From the NCBI RefSeq assembly GCF_900660745.1, contig NZ_LR215048.1, positions 1,116,001-1,180,000 on the forward strand: a stretch of DNA of 64,000 bases, in the 5' to 3' direction. Source of the stretch: Haploplasma axanthum (lineage in GTDB: Bacteria > Bacillota_I > Bacilli_A > Acholeplasmatales > Acholeplasmataceae). A program made the translations under genes and the position numbers. The notes below the pieces were generated by a model, which saw only the letters and a program-made list of their open reading frames with translations, was not told the origin of the DNA and ran no database searches. Shown here one piece after another: positions 36,847 to 44,676 of this stretch (position 1 is the first letter of the stretch; the number at the start of each line of letters is the position of its first letter).

Positions 36847-39217
36847 AAAAATAAAAAGAAGTATAGTAGCAATTTTACTTGTTGTTTTTACATCAATTAC
36901 AGTCAATGGAATGAGTAAGAAAAATGCTAGTATATTTAATACTTATGAAGATAATAATTCTAATTTTTCATATATTGAAGATAGTTTTTTAAGTAGTTCA
37001 AGATTTACACAATTGAATAAAGTAACAGAGGCTGAAAAAGAACAATACAATGAAAACTATAAAATTAGGTATGCAAATGAAAAACTTGATTTACTAGGAT
37101 ATGAACTAGCTCTTTCTAATGAGTCATATGATCTTTATTTTGAAAATGATTCGTACTCTATCGTTATTGTGAATAAGACAACTGGATTTGTATGGTCGTC
37201 TAGAGCAGAATTTCAAGAATATTCAGATGGAAATAATAATGCTAGACATTTAATGAATTCAGGTATTTGGATTGATTATGTTAAAACAAATACTCAAAAT
37301 CTTAGACAAACGACAACTTCAATTTATAGTGCAGCAAAAGTTACATATTTAAATAATGAAGATGTACCAACAGAATTAAAACCATATGTAATAAAAAATG
37401 ATTCATATGATAAAAATTTGATGGAAATAGAAAGTGAAATTAATACAAGTAATAAAACAATTACGAGTTTGATTAATTTTAAAGAATTAAAGATTTCTTT
37501 CAAAGTTAATCTAACATTAAGTGAAAATGGAATTAATGTTAATTTAGATAATAGCACTATTCTAGAAAATGATATAAATACTAAATTAACAAATATTTAT
37601 ATTTTTCCATATTTAGGATCAACTAGAGAAAACAAAGTTCCAGGATATTTTATGATTCCTGATGGAATAGGAGCTTTAGTTAGATTAAATAGACAATTTA
37701 ACAAGGATTTTAATGCTAGATACTACGGAAATGATTTAGGATATAATGAAGGATATTTACCTGAATTATCACTTCCAATTTTTGGAATAGTTCACCTAGA
37801 AAATGAAAATGCCTTATATGCAAAGATAAATGAAGGTGCAGAAAACGTTGTTCTTCAAGGAAGATTTTGGGGAGCAAGTAGTAGATATTTTAGGTTAAAT
37901 CCAAGATATATTGTTAGACAAGTTTATAAGACAATTATCGATAGAAAAGGTAATGGATATGATAGCCTATTAGATCAAAAGACAACAAGTAACCTAAATA
38001 TTGATTATAAGTTTTTGACTGGCGAAGAAGCAAACTATGTAGGAATTGCTAAAGATTATCAAGAATTTTTAAATAGTATCAATGTTTTAACTAAAAGAGA
38101 ATTGACAGGAAATGGAATTCCTTTAAATATCAATTATTTAATGAGTGATCGCGAAGATTCATTCTTAGGAACTAAGAAAGTTACAATGACAACAGTGAGT
38201 CAAGTTGAAGAAATTTATAATGAATTTAAAAATAATGGAATTACAAATCAACAAGTTAATCTACAAGGGTATTCAACTTCTGGAAATAGAGACCGAGCAC
38301 CTTATAAAATAAGTGTTATTGAAAGTAAGAATAATTTTAAAAAACTTGCTGAATTAGTTAAAAATGATGATAATAATATTTATTTTGAAAACAATTATTT
38401 AGTATCAACTAATTATAATAATCGTATTTCATATAATCGTGATGTTGCAAGAAATGTTTCTCAAACAAGAATGGCATACGATAGATATGATTTAAACGAT
38501 TCTTCGTATAAAAAGTACTATTTATATCCAGAACAATCGCTTCGTTTAGCTAAACAAGATGTAAAAAAAGTAAATGATTTATTAATATCTGGACTTACTA
38601 TTGATGATGAAACAAATAACTTATATTCTACATATAAGAGTGGTAATTATATTGATCGAACAATGAACTTAGTAAATCAAAGACAAATATTTGAATTGTA
38701 TGAAAATATGCAAATGCGTTTTCCTCATTTATATGCATTAGAATATGCTAAAACATTCTTAGATGTTCCAATAACAAATAGTCAATATGATTTTTATACT
38801 GATTTAATACCTTTAATACCATTAGTATTAAAAGGATATATTTCATACTTTACGCCAAATATTAACTATAATGCATTAGGAATAGAGCGACTATTAATGA
38901 TGGTAGATTTTGCTATAAATCCAAGTTTTGTATTAACATATAGTCCAACCTATAAAATGAGATATACATTATCATATACAGATTATTCAACATCTTATAG
39001 TGATTATAAAGATGAAGTAATTGAAACATATAACTTTGTTAATGATGCACTTAAAAATGTTATTGGAGCTACTATCATTGAAAGAAATATTCTAGGACTT
39101 GGTATAGTTGAAGTTAAATATAGCAATAATGTCAAGATTTATATAAATTATACAAGTAAGAATTTTACTTATAATAATATTTCAATTCCTGCTAGCAATT
39201 ATAAGGTGGTGCAATAA
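36839..39217 (+). CDS. DUF5696-like exported protein of the importer cluster
   Basis: A 792-aa protein with an N-terminal signal or anchor helix (SIVAILLVVFTSITVNGM) and a long extracytoplasmic region. A beta-rich part (SYDLYFENDSYSIVIVNKTTGFVWSS) precedes a region that looks like a glycosidase-type barrel (LNINYLMSDREDSF; MRFPHLYALEYAKTF). I place it in the DUF5696 group, which recurs beside YIP1 proteins and sugar permeases, with moderate certainty. GTG 36839 is used because AAGGAGG lies nine bases before it; the longer frame starts inside the previous gene. It overlaps the next ATG by one base. Confidence 0.7.
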   Translation: MSRKIKRSIVAILLVVFTSITVNGMSKKNASIFNTYEDNNSNFSYIEDSFLSSSRFTQLNKVTEAEKEQYNENYKIRYANEKLDLLGYELALSNESYDLYFENDSYSIVIVNKTTGFVWSSRAEFQEYSDGNNNARHLMNSGIWIDYVKTNTQNLRQTTTSIYSAAKVTYLNNEDVPTELKPYVIKNDSYDKNLMEIESEINTSNKTITSLINFKELKISFKVNLTLSENGINVNLDNSTILENDINTKLTNIYIFPYLGSTRENKVPGYFMIPDGIGALVRLNRQFNKDFNARYYGNDLGYNEGYLPELSLPIFGIVHLENENALYAKINEGAENVVLQGRFWGASSRYFRLNPRYIVRQVYKTIIDRKGNGYDSLLDQKTTSNLNIDYKFLTGEEANYVGIAKDYQEFLNSINVLTKRELTGNGIPLNINYLMSDREDSFLGTKKVTMTTVSQVEEIYNEFKNNGITNQQVNLQGYSTSGNRDRAPYKISVIESKNNFKKLAELVKNDDNNIYFENNYLVSTNYNNRISYNRDVARNVSQTRMAYDRYDLNDSSYKKYYLYPEQSLRLAKQDVKKVNDLLISGLTIDDETNNLYSTYKSGNYIDRTMNLVNQRQIFELYENMQMRFPHLYALEYAKTFLDVPITNSQYDFYTDLIPLIPLVLKGYISYFTPNINYNALGIERLLMMVDFAINPSFVLTYSPTYKMRYTLSYTDYSTSYSDYKDEVIETYNFVNDALKNVIGATIIERNILGLGIVEVKYSNNVKIYINYTSKNFTYNNISIPASNYKVVQ

Positions 39218-40257
39218 TGAAAAAGATTAAAAGTTTTTTCGGTAAATTATTTAGTAATATTAGTGAATTTTATCGTTTAAAAGTATCACCAGTATTTCAA
39301 AAAATTGGTTATGCATTAACACATAACTTCATATTTAGAAAAGGTCATACACAAATATTATTATTTAATAAAATAAAGATTAAAATGACAAGAAAAAGAA
39401 GAGCAGCATTTTACGGTTTTATGTTTATTGGTTTATGGGTTATTGGATATTTAGTATTAACTTTATATCCAATGATCAATTCATTGATCTTAAGTTTCTC
39501 AAGAGCATTTTATAATGTTCAAACAGGGATCAAAAGTGAGTACATTGGAGCAGTTAACTATTTAAATATTTTTAGAAACCAAACATTATTACCGTTATAT
39601 ACAAACTATGTAACAAAATTAATTATTGCTGTTCCATTAATAATAGTTTTCTCGATGATTATTGCAATGTTAATTAATCAAAAAATTAAAGGGAAAGGAA
39701 TTTGGAGAACAATCTTCTTTTTACCAGTAGTAATATCATCTGGACCAATCCTTAATGAACTTATAAATCAAGGTGCAACAACTCTTCCTTCATTTGAAGA
39801 TAATCAAGCATTAAACTTTTTATTCAACAATGTGGGAGAATGGATTGCTAATCCAATTGAATTAATTCTTAATCAATTATTATTAGTTTTATGGTATGCA
39901 GGTGTTCCAATTCTAGTATTTCTTGCTGGATTGCAAAAAATCGATAAAAGTATTTATGAAGCATCATCAATTGATGGTGCATCACCATGGGATAACTTTT
40001 GGAAGATTACGTTGCCATCAATAAAACCATTCATATCAGTTAATATTATTTATGTTGTTGTTTCTATGTCAATGTTTTCAGAAGAAGGCGGAATTCTTGA
40101 ATTAGCTAAAACTCATATGTTATCTGGTACTAGTGATTCAACATTATGGTTTGGTTATGGATTTTCAGCAGCAATGATGTGGCTATACTTTATATTGATG
40201 GTTTTAATAATTCTAATCTTTGTAGGATTATTATCAATTAGAAGAAGGGAACGATAA
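39217..40257 (+). CDS. Sugar ABC transporter permease, MalF-type (pair 2)
   Basis: A 346-aa permease with an extended basic N-terminal tail (about 60 residues) before the first membrane helix, and six helices after it. The EAA loop reads EASSIDGASPWDNFWKITLP. It is longer than the first-pair protein by the cytoplasmic tail. The next permease starts three bases after its stop. Confidence 0.92.
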   Translation: MKKIKSFFGKLFSNISEFYRLKVSPVFQKIGYALTHNFIFRKGHTQILLFNKIKIKMTRKRRAAFYGFMFIGLWVIGYLVLTLYPMINSLILSFSRAFYNVQTGIKSEYIGAVNYLNIFRNQTLLPLYTNYVTKLIIAVPLIIVFSMIIAMLINQKIKGKGIWRTIFFLPVVISSGPILNELINQGATTLPSFEDNQALNFLFNNVGEWIANPIELILNQLLLVLWYAGVPILVFLAGLQKIDKSIYEASSIDGASPWDNFWKITLPSIKPFISVNIIYVVVSMSMFSEEGGILELAKTHMLSGTSDSTLWFGYGFSAAMMWLYFILMVLIILIFVGLLSIRRRER

Positions 40258-40260
40258 AAC

Positions 40261-41184
40261 ATGATAAAAAAAGATCATAAACAAAAATTTAAACGTGTTT
40301 TATTCGGTATGAACTTTGTTGATGGATTGTTCTATAAAACAATGATTTACATATTACTAATTAGTTTTAGCTATATTTATTTATATCCATTATTATATAT
40401 GTTAACAAACTCATTTATGGGATCTGCTGATTTAGTAAATGATGGTGTTAAATGGATTCCTACAAAACTTAATTTTAGTAACTATAAACAAGCATGGCAA
40501 GTTTTAGATATTGCTAAAAGCTTTTTTGGAACAACAGGTTATGTCTTAAAGGTGAGTCTTTTATCAACCATATCTAGTGCATTAATTGGATATGGATTTG
40601 CTAGATTTGATTTTCCGTTTAAAAAATTGTTATTTATATTAATGCTTGCAACTTTTATACTACCAAATCAAGTAACAATGTCTTCTAATTTATTAATTTT
40701 AAGAAAACTAGGCTTAATTGGTAGTCAAAGTGCTATGACTTATCCAGCATTATTTGGACAAGGAATAAACTCAGCAATTTTCATTTTAATATTTTATCAA
40801 TTCTTTAAAACTATTCCATCAGTTTTAATGGAATCAGCAGAAGTAGATGGTGCAGGAGAATTTAAAATATTTTATAAAATAGCAATTCCACTTGCAATAC
40901 CATCAATTATAATAGTATTTTTATTCTCGTTCGTTTGGTATTGGAATGAAACATACTTAACAGGATTATATACTGGTACGCAACTAACACTTCCATTGAA
41001 ATTAATGTCATTTAGATCAACATATGAAACATTATTCCCACCAGGAAGTGCAGGTGCAGCATTAAATGAAGGTGTTGTATTAGCTGGTAATATGCTTGTA
41101 ATCCTTCCTCTTTTAGTACTATACTTCTTAGGTCAAAAGCATTTTACAGAAAGTATCGATAGAACCGGAATAACAGGTGAATAA
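40261..41184 (+). CDS. Sugar ABC transporter permease, MalG-type (pair 2)
   Basis: A 307-aa permease with six predicted helices. The EAA loop reads ESAEVDGAGEFKIFYKIAIP. The first extracytoplasmic loop is typical for MalG-type proteins (LTNSFMGSADL). It forms the second permease pair with the gene upstream. The GH16 lipoprotein start lies around its stop codon. Confidence 0.92.
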   Translation: MIKKDHKQKFKRVLFGMNFVDGLFYKTMIYILLISFSYIYLYPLLYMLTNSFMGSADLVNDGVKWIPTKLNFSNYKQAWQVLDIAKSFFGTTGYVLKVSLLSTISSALIGYGFARFDFPFKKLLFILMLATFILPNQVTMSSNLLILRKLGLIGSQSAMTYPALFGQGINSAIFILIFYQFFKTIPSVLMESAEVDGAGEFKIFYKIAIPLAIPSIIIVFLFSFVWYWNETYLTGLYTGTQLTLPLKLMSFRSTYETLFPPGSAGAALNEGVVLAGNMLVILPLLVLYFLGQKHFTESIDRTGITGE

Positions 41185-41185
41185 A

Positions 41186-42307
41186 ATGATAAAAAAAATA
41201 TTATTAACAGTTATTATTGGATTGACAGGGTTTTTATTAGTTTCTTGTAGTAAGGAAAAAATGAAACCAGTGGAAGATAGTTTGGTTCCATATATAGATG
41301 ATGAATGGGTTGCTGTTTGGGCTGATGAGTTTAATGGAACAGAACTTGATATGAACAAATGGACATATGAAATTGATGGCAATGGTGGAGGAAATAATGA
41401 ACTTCAGTATTATACAAATAAAAATACATTGGTTAATAATGGAACTTTAAAGATTATTGCTAAGAAGGAAAATATTTCTGGAAGACAATATAGTTCATCA
41501 AGAATTGTTACTAAATATAAAGGTGATTTCAAATATGGAAGAATCGTTGCTAGCGCTAAAATGCCAAGCGGTAAGGGGACATGGCCAGCAATTTGGATGA
41601 TGCCAACTAATAGTAAATATGGAGTATGGCCAAATAGTGGTGAAATTGATATTATGGAGTATGTAGGGTATGATCCTAATGTATTTCATACAAGTATTCA
41701 TACTAAGAAGTATAATCACATGTTAGGCACTCAACAAACGTATAAAAAGAATGTAGCTAATGCAGAAACTGAGTTTCATACATTTGAAATTATTTGGGAA
41801 CCAGGAAAAATTGAAAGTTTTGTTAATGGAGAAAAATACGGAACGTTTAAATATACCTCAGCATATAATCAAGAAGTAGAATCAAAAGATGCATTTCCTT
41901 TTGATCAAGAGTTCTTTCTAATCATGAATTTAGCGATTGGTGGTAGTTGGGGTGGTGCTCAAGGTGTTGATGACAATATTTTCCCAGCGACATTTGAAAT
42001 CGATTATATTCGTGTTTATCAAAAGGATTATAACTATTATGATTCTGAAAAACCAAGTGATATTAAGAACTTAAGACAATCAACAAGATTACAAAATTCG
42101 ATTTTTTGGAATGAAGCAACTGATGATATGGGTGTATCTTATTACAACATTTATGTTGATGGAATTCTTCATACAACATCAGAACTGTCACAAGTAGTTC
42201 TTAAAGACCTTGATAAAGGTCTAGAATATAGTATTGAAGTTGAAGCTGTTGACTTTGTTGGTAATAAATCAAGTAAAAGTGAACCTTTAAAGTTTACATT
42301 TAAATAA
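41186..42307 (+). CDS. Surface GH16 beta-1,3-glucanase lipoprotein with Fn3 domain
   Basis: A 373-aa lipoprotein; the lipobox is LVSC with Cys21. Residues about 40-280 form a GH16 domain with the catalytic motif G-E153-I-D155-I-M-E158 and NLAIGGSWGGAQGVDD. Residues about 285-373 form an Fn3 module (SDIKNLRQSTRLQNSIFWNEATDDMGVSYYNIYVDG). It should cut long glucan on the outer face of the membrane. ATG 41186 is preferred, since AGGTGA lies five bases before it; the GTG at 41177 overlaps that site. It is the last gene of the glucan operon, before a clear terminator. Confidence 0.92.
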   Translation: MIKKILLTVIIGLTGFLLVSCSKEKMKPVEDSLVPYIDDEWVAVWADEFNGTELDMNKWTYEIDGNGGGNNELQYYTNKNTLVNNGTLKIIAKKENISGRQYSSSRIVTKYKGDFKYGRIVASAKMPSGKGTWPAIWMMPTNSKYGVWPNSGEIDIMEYVGYDPNVFHTSIHTKKYNHMLGTQQTYKKNVANAETEFHTFEIIWEPGKIESFVNGEKYGTFKYTSAYNQEVESKDAFPFDQEFFLIMNLAIGGSWGGAQGVDDNIFPATFEIDYIRVYQKDYNYYDSEKPSDIKNLRQSTRLQNSIFWNEATDDMGVSYYNIYVDGILHTTSELSQVVLKDLDKGLEYSIEVEAVDFVGNKSSKSEPLKFTFK

Positions 42308-42312
42308 TTAAG

Positions 42313-42345
42313 AAAAGATAGGAGAAAAACTCTTATCTTTTTTTG
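42313..42345 (+). terminator. Terminator closing the glucan operon
   Basis: AAAAGATAGGAG pairs with CTCTTATCTTTT (one G-T pair) over a five-base loop, and a T-run follows. Confidence 0.88.
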
Positions 42346-42349
42346 GCTC

Positions 42350-42367
42350 TTAGTAATATCGTGTGGT
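42350..42367 (+). repeat. IS left terminal inverted repeat
   Basis: TTAGTAATATCGTGTGGT, exactly complementary to 43929-43946. Confidence 0.85.
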
Positions 42368-42434
42368 TTTATTGAAAACACCTATGTAATTAGGTGTGGC
42401 TAAGTAGCCTATGTAATATAATGTGGTATGTAAT

Positions 42435-42475
42435 AAAGCGGAAGAATCTAAACCTGATTTCTTCCGCTTTTTCTA
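42435..42475. terminator. Terminator hairpin at the transposase end of the IS
   Basis: AAAGCGGAAGAA pairs with TTCTTCCGCTTT over a 12-base loop. It can end transposase transcription on the minus strand and block read-in on the plus strand. Confidence 0.8.
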
Positions 42476-42491
42476 TCCAATCTATTTTAAT

Positions 42492-43802
42492 TTATTCGGG
42501 TATTTTAAGGGCTACATCTTTATTAATAGAATAAATGATTCTAGCTCTTAATCTCTTAAAACTTTTAATCCCATTACTAGTCTTAATAATAGTCTTTATT
42601 CTAGAATTAGTACCTTCAATTGGTCCATTAGATAATCTTCTATTAGAATCGGATTTAATAAAGGAATTAATAATCTCATTCTTCCAATTAGAAAGTAATT
42701 TACCAAAAGATCTAATATCTTCTAACCTGTGATTACGATATTTAGTAATTAAATCAGATAGTAATTCTTTAGCATTATCAAAATTAGAGTTTCTATTAAA
42801 CTCACGATATTCTTCCTTGATTTTATAAACTTCAGTTAAATCATCATCAATGGATAAAAGAAAATCTTTAATAGAAGATTTATTAAGACTAATTCTAAAC
42901 TTAGGAATAGAAATATAACCATTATAGATATTATCGTATTCTTTAGTAAAGAAATAATGAAACTTCTTTAACATATAATATTTATCATTCTTATAAGTTT
43001 TAAACTCAATATTACCAGCATATTTATTCATTACTTTAATACGATGCTTATTAACGATATCATTAATATGTTTAATAACATGAAAAGAATCAATAGCTAT
43101 TAAAGCTTTAGGCATAACTTTAGATATAACGTCTTTATAAGGCTTCCACATATCAATAATAACTACTTTAACACTATCTAATTCAGTATGTTTAAGACTA
43201 GATAGATATTCTAATAGATATGATTTATGACGAGTTTTTAAAACATCAATTATTTTTTTTGTTTCAAAATCTAAGAATAGACAAGCATAAGGATGTTTAG
43301 TCCTTTTTGAAACATGAAATTCATCGATACATAAAAACTTAGGTAATATATTTCTATTTGGATCAACATAATCATCAAAAATATCAATAACAGTTTTAGT
43401 AGAAACATTAAAGATAGTAGAAGCACTAGTAAATGTATTAGAAGGATTCTTTAAGTGTTCTAAAATAGATAATTTAGTATAATGACTAATTCTATCTTTA
43501 TTAATAGTAAAAGGGTTAGGTTCAAAGAAAGTTTTATTACAAAACTTACAAATGAACCTCCTATGTCTAAAAATAATGTTAACAGGATTACTATTAGAAA
43601 TACTATGAGTGATAGTTTTAGTTTTATAACCATGTATTTTAGAATCTACAGAGTTACATACTGGACAATTGATCTTTTTGAGTGACAGAGTTAAATGAAC
43701 ATTGGTTATTGAATTTGAATTGGTAACATCTAGAATATCAAATTGAAAATCAAAAGAATCATTATGTTTTAAATTTAGAAATTTTATGATATCATCATAC
43801 AT
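42492..43802 (-). CDS. ISL3-family transposase
   Basis: A 436-aa transposase. The N-terminal zinc-binding part has C46-x2-C49 and C85-x2-C88, followed by a helix-turn-helix region. The DDE catalytic residues are probably D160 (LCIDEFHVSK), D217 (VVIIDMWKPYKD) and E396 (NGPIEGTNSRIK), all in contexts typical of ISL3. The frame is unbroken. AGGAGG lies just before the ATG on its strand. It is likely active or recently active, given the intact frame and perfect terminal repeats. Confidence 0.92.
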   Translation of the reverse strand: MYDDIIKFLNLKHNDSFDFQFDILDVTNSNSITNVHLTLSLKKINCPVCNSVDSKIHGYKTKTITHSISNSNPVNIIFRHRRFICKFCNKTFFEPNPFTINKDRISHYTKLSILEHLKNPSNTFTSASTIFNVSTKTVIDIFDDYVDPNRNILPKFLCIDEFHVSKRTKHPYACLFLDFETKKIIDVLKTRHKSYLLEYLSSLKHTELDSVKVVIIDMWKPYKDVISKVMPKALIAIDSFHVIKHINDIVNKHRIKVMNKYAGNIEFKTYKNDKYYMLKKFHYFFTKEYDNIYNGYISIPKFRISLNKSSIKDFLLSIDDDLTEVYKIKEEYREFNRNSNFDNAKELLSDLITKYRNHRLEDIRSFGKLLSNWKNEIINSFIKSDSNRRLSNGPIEGTNSRIKTIIKTSNGIKSFKRLRARIIYSINKDVALKIPE

Positions 43803-43879
43803 GAAGGACCTCCTTTGTTAGATTTGGATAGTAACAATATCATAACATAAGAGGTCTTTTTTTAAATGATTAAAAGAAC

Positions 43880-43919
43880 CTATGTAAAAAAGTGTGGTCA
43901 CCACACTATATTACATAGC
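43880..43919. repeat. IS subterminal repeats and palindrome, right end
   Basis: CCTATGTAAAAAAGTGTGG and, in reverse, CTATGTAATATAGTGTGG lie back to back here; at the left end, related copies sit at about 42381-42399 and 42408-42426. Where the two right-end copies meet, GTGTGGT and ACCACAC form a perfect 7-bp inverted repeat around one base. Confidence 0.7.
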
Positions 43920-43928
43920 TATACGATG

Positions 43929-43946
43929 ACCACACGATATTACTAA
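43929..43946 (-). repeat. IS right terminal inverted repeat
   Basis: ACCACACGATATTACTAA, the complement of the left end. Confidence 0.85.
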
Positions 43947-43992
43947 TAACTCTTTTTTTGAATATGATGTTAATGTGTTAAAATATAAAAGT

Positions 43993-44022
43993 AAAAAAAA
44001 ACAATCCAATAAAGGATTGTTG
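43993..44022 (-). terminator. Terminator of tRNA-Lys
   Basis: On the minus strand ACAATCC and GGATTGT form a 7-bp stem with a 6-base loop, followed by a T-run of at least eight. Confidence 0.85.
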
Positions 44023-44034
44023 AGTAATTAAACT

Positions 44035-44110
44035 TGGTACGCCCTCACGGGATCGAACCGTGGACCCACAGATTAAGAGTCTGTTGCTCTGCCAGCTGAG
44101 CTAAGAGCGC
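44035..44110 (-). tRNA. tRNA-Lys, anticodon CTT
   Basis: Read on the minus strand the 76 bases fold as a full cloverleaf: acceptor GCGCTCT/AGGGCGT (closing with a G-T pair), D arm GCTC...GAGC, anticodon arm ACAGA-CTCTTAA-TCTGT with anticodon CTT, T arm CACGG-TTCGATC-CCGTG, and an encoded 3' ACCA. The codon read is AAG. It is flanked by the IS, which ends about 90 bases away. Confidence 0.95.
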
Positions 44111-44172
44111 ATATTTCAAGCACATATTATGATAACACTAAAATAACAAAAAAACAAGAGGGAAATACAAAA

Positions 44173-44661
44173 ATGGTAAATAAAAATTATAAATATACAT
44201 TAGCCTTTATTAAGCGTGGTGATGAGGTTTTAATGCTAAATAGGAATAAATCTCCATGGATGGGATCTTGGAATGGTGTAGGTGGCAAAGAAGAGCCAAA
44301 TGAATCAGCAATTGAGTGTATAAAAAGAGAAGTGTTTGAAGAAACAGAAATAAATATAAATGTTAATAATGTTTTTGATAAAGGTGTTGTAACATGGAAT
44401 ACATATGATAGTAATGGATTAGGATTACATGTTTACTTAATTATCGTTCCAATCGAATTTGAATATCATACACCAAAAGTAACAAGAGAAGGTATTTTGG
44501 ATTGGAAGAAAATTAGTTGGATATCTGATTTTAATAATACTGGTGTAAGTAGTAATATTCCATATTTTATTAATGATATAATAAATGAAGAAATAAGGTA
44601 TAATCATTATTGTGAGTTTGAAGGCAATGTTATAAAGAAAGTAACTAAAGAGAAGATTTAG
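44173..44661 (+). CDS. Nudix hydrolase (MutT-like)
   Basis: A 162-aa Nudix protein. The Nudix box is GVGGKEEPNESAIECIKREVFEETEI at about residues 36-61, complete in its Gly, Glu and Arg residues for Mg2+ binding. The N-terminal YTLAFIKRGDEVLMLNRNK resembles 8-oxo-dGTP diphosphatases (MTH1/YtkD-like), so nucleotide-pool cleaning is the likely role. The exact substrate is not fixed by sequence. The ATG follows GAGGGAAA. The ABC-F gene starts 15 bases downstream. Confidence 0.85.
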   Translation: MVNKNYKYTLAFIKRGDEVLMLNRNKSPWMGSWNGVGGKEEPNESAIECIKREVFEETEININVNNVFDKGVVTWNTYDSNGLGLHVYLIIVPIEFEYHTPKVTREGILDWKKISWISDFNNTGVSSNIPYFINDIINEEIRYNHYCEFEGNVIKKVTKEKI

Positions 44662-44676
44662 TTTTGAGGTGTTAAG

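Larger units (their letters stand above)
42350..43946. mobile_element. ISL3-family insertion sequence
   Basis: An IS of about 1.6 kb bounded by the perfect 18-base inverted ends TTAGTAATATCGTGTGGT (42350-42367) and its complement (43929-43946). Inside each end are two copies of a CTATGTAA-spacer-TGTGG motif, probable transposase sites. One ISL3-type transposase is encoded on the minus strand and looks intact. No clean 8-base target duplication is visible outside the ends. It sits between the glucan operon and tRNA-Lys. Confidence 0.85.

Noticed and set aside
42335-43960. IS ends extended outward to GGCTCTT, as in some ISL3 members
   Set aside because: GGCTC is present only on the left; the right flank reads TAACTC in mirror position, so the repeat cannot be carried past TTAG.
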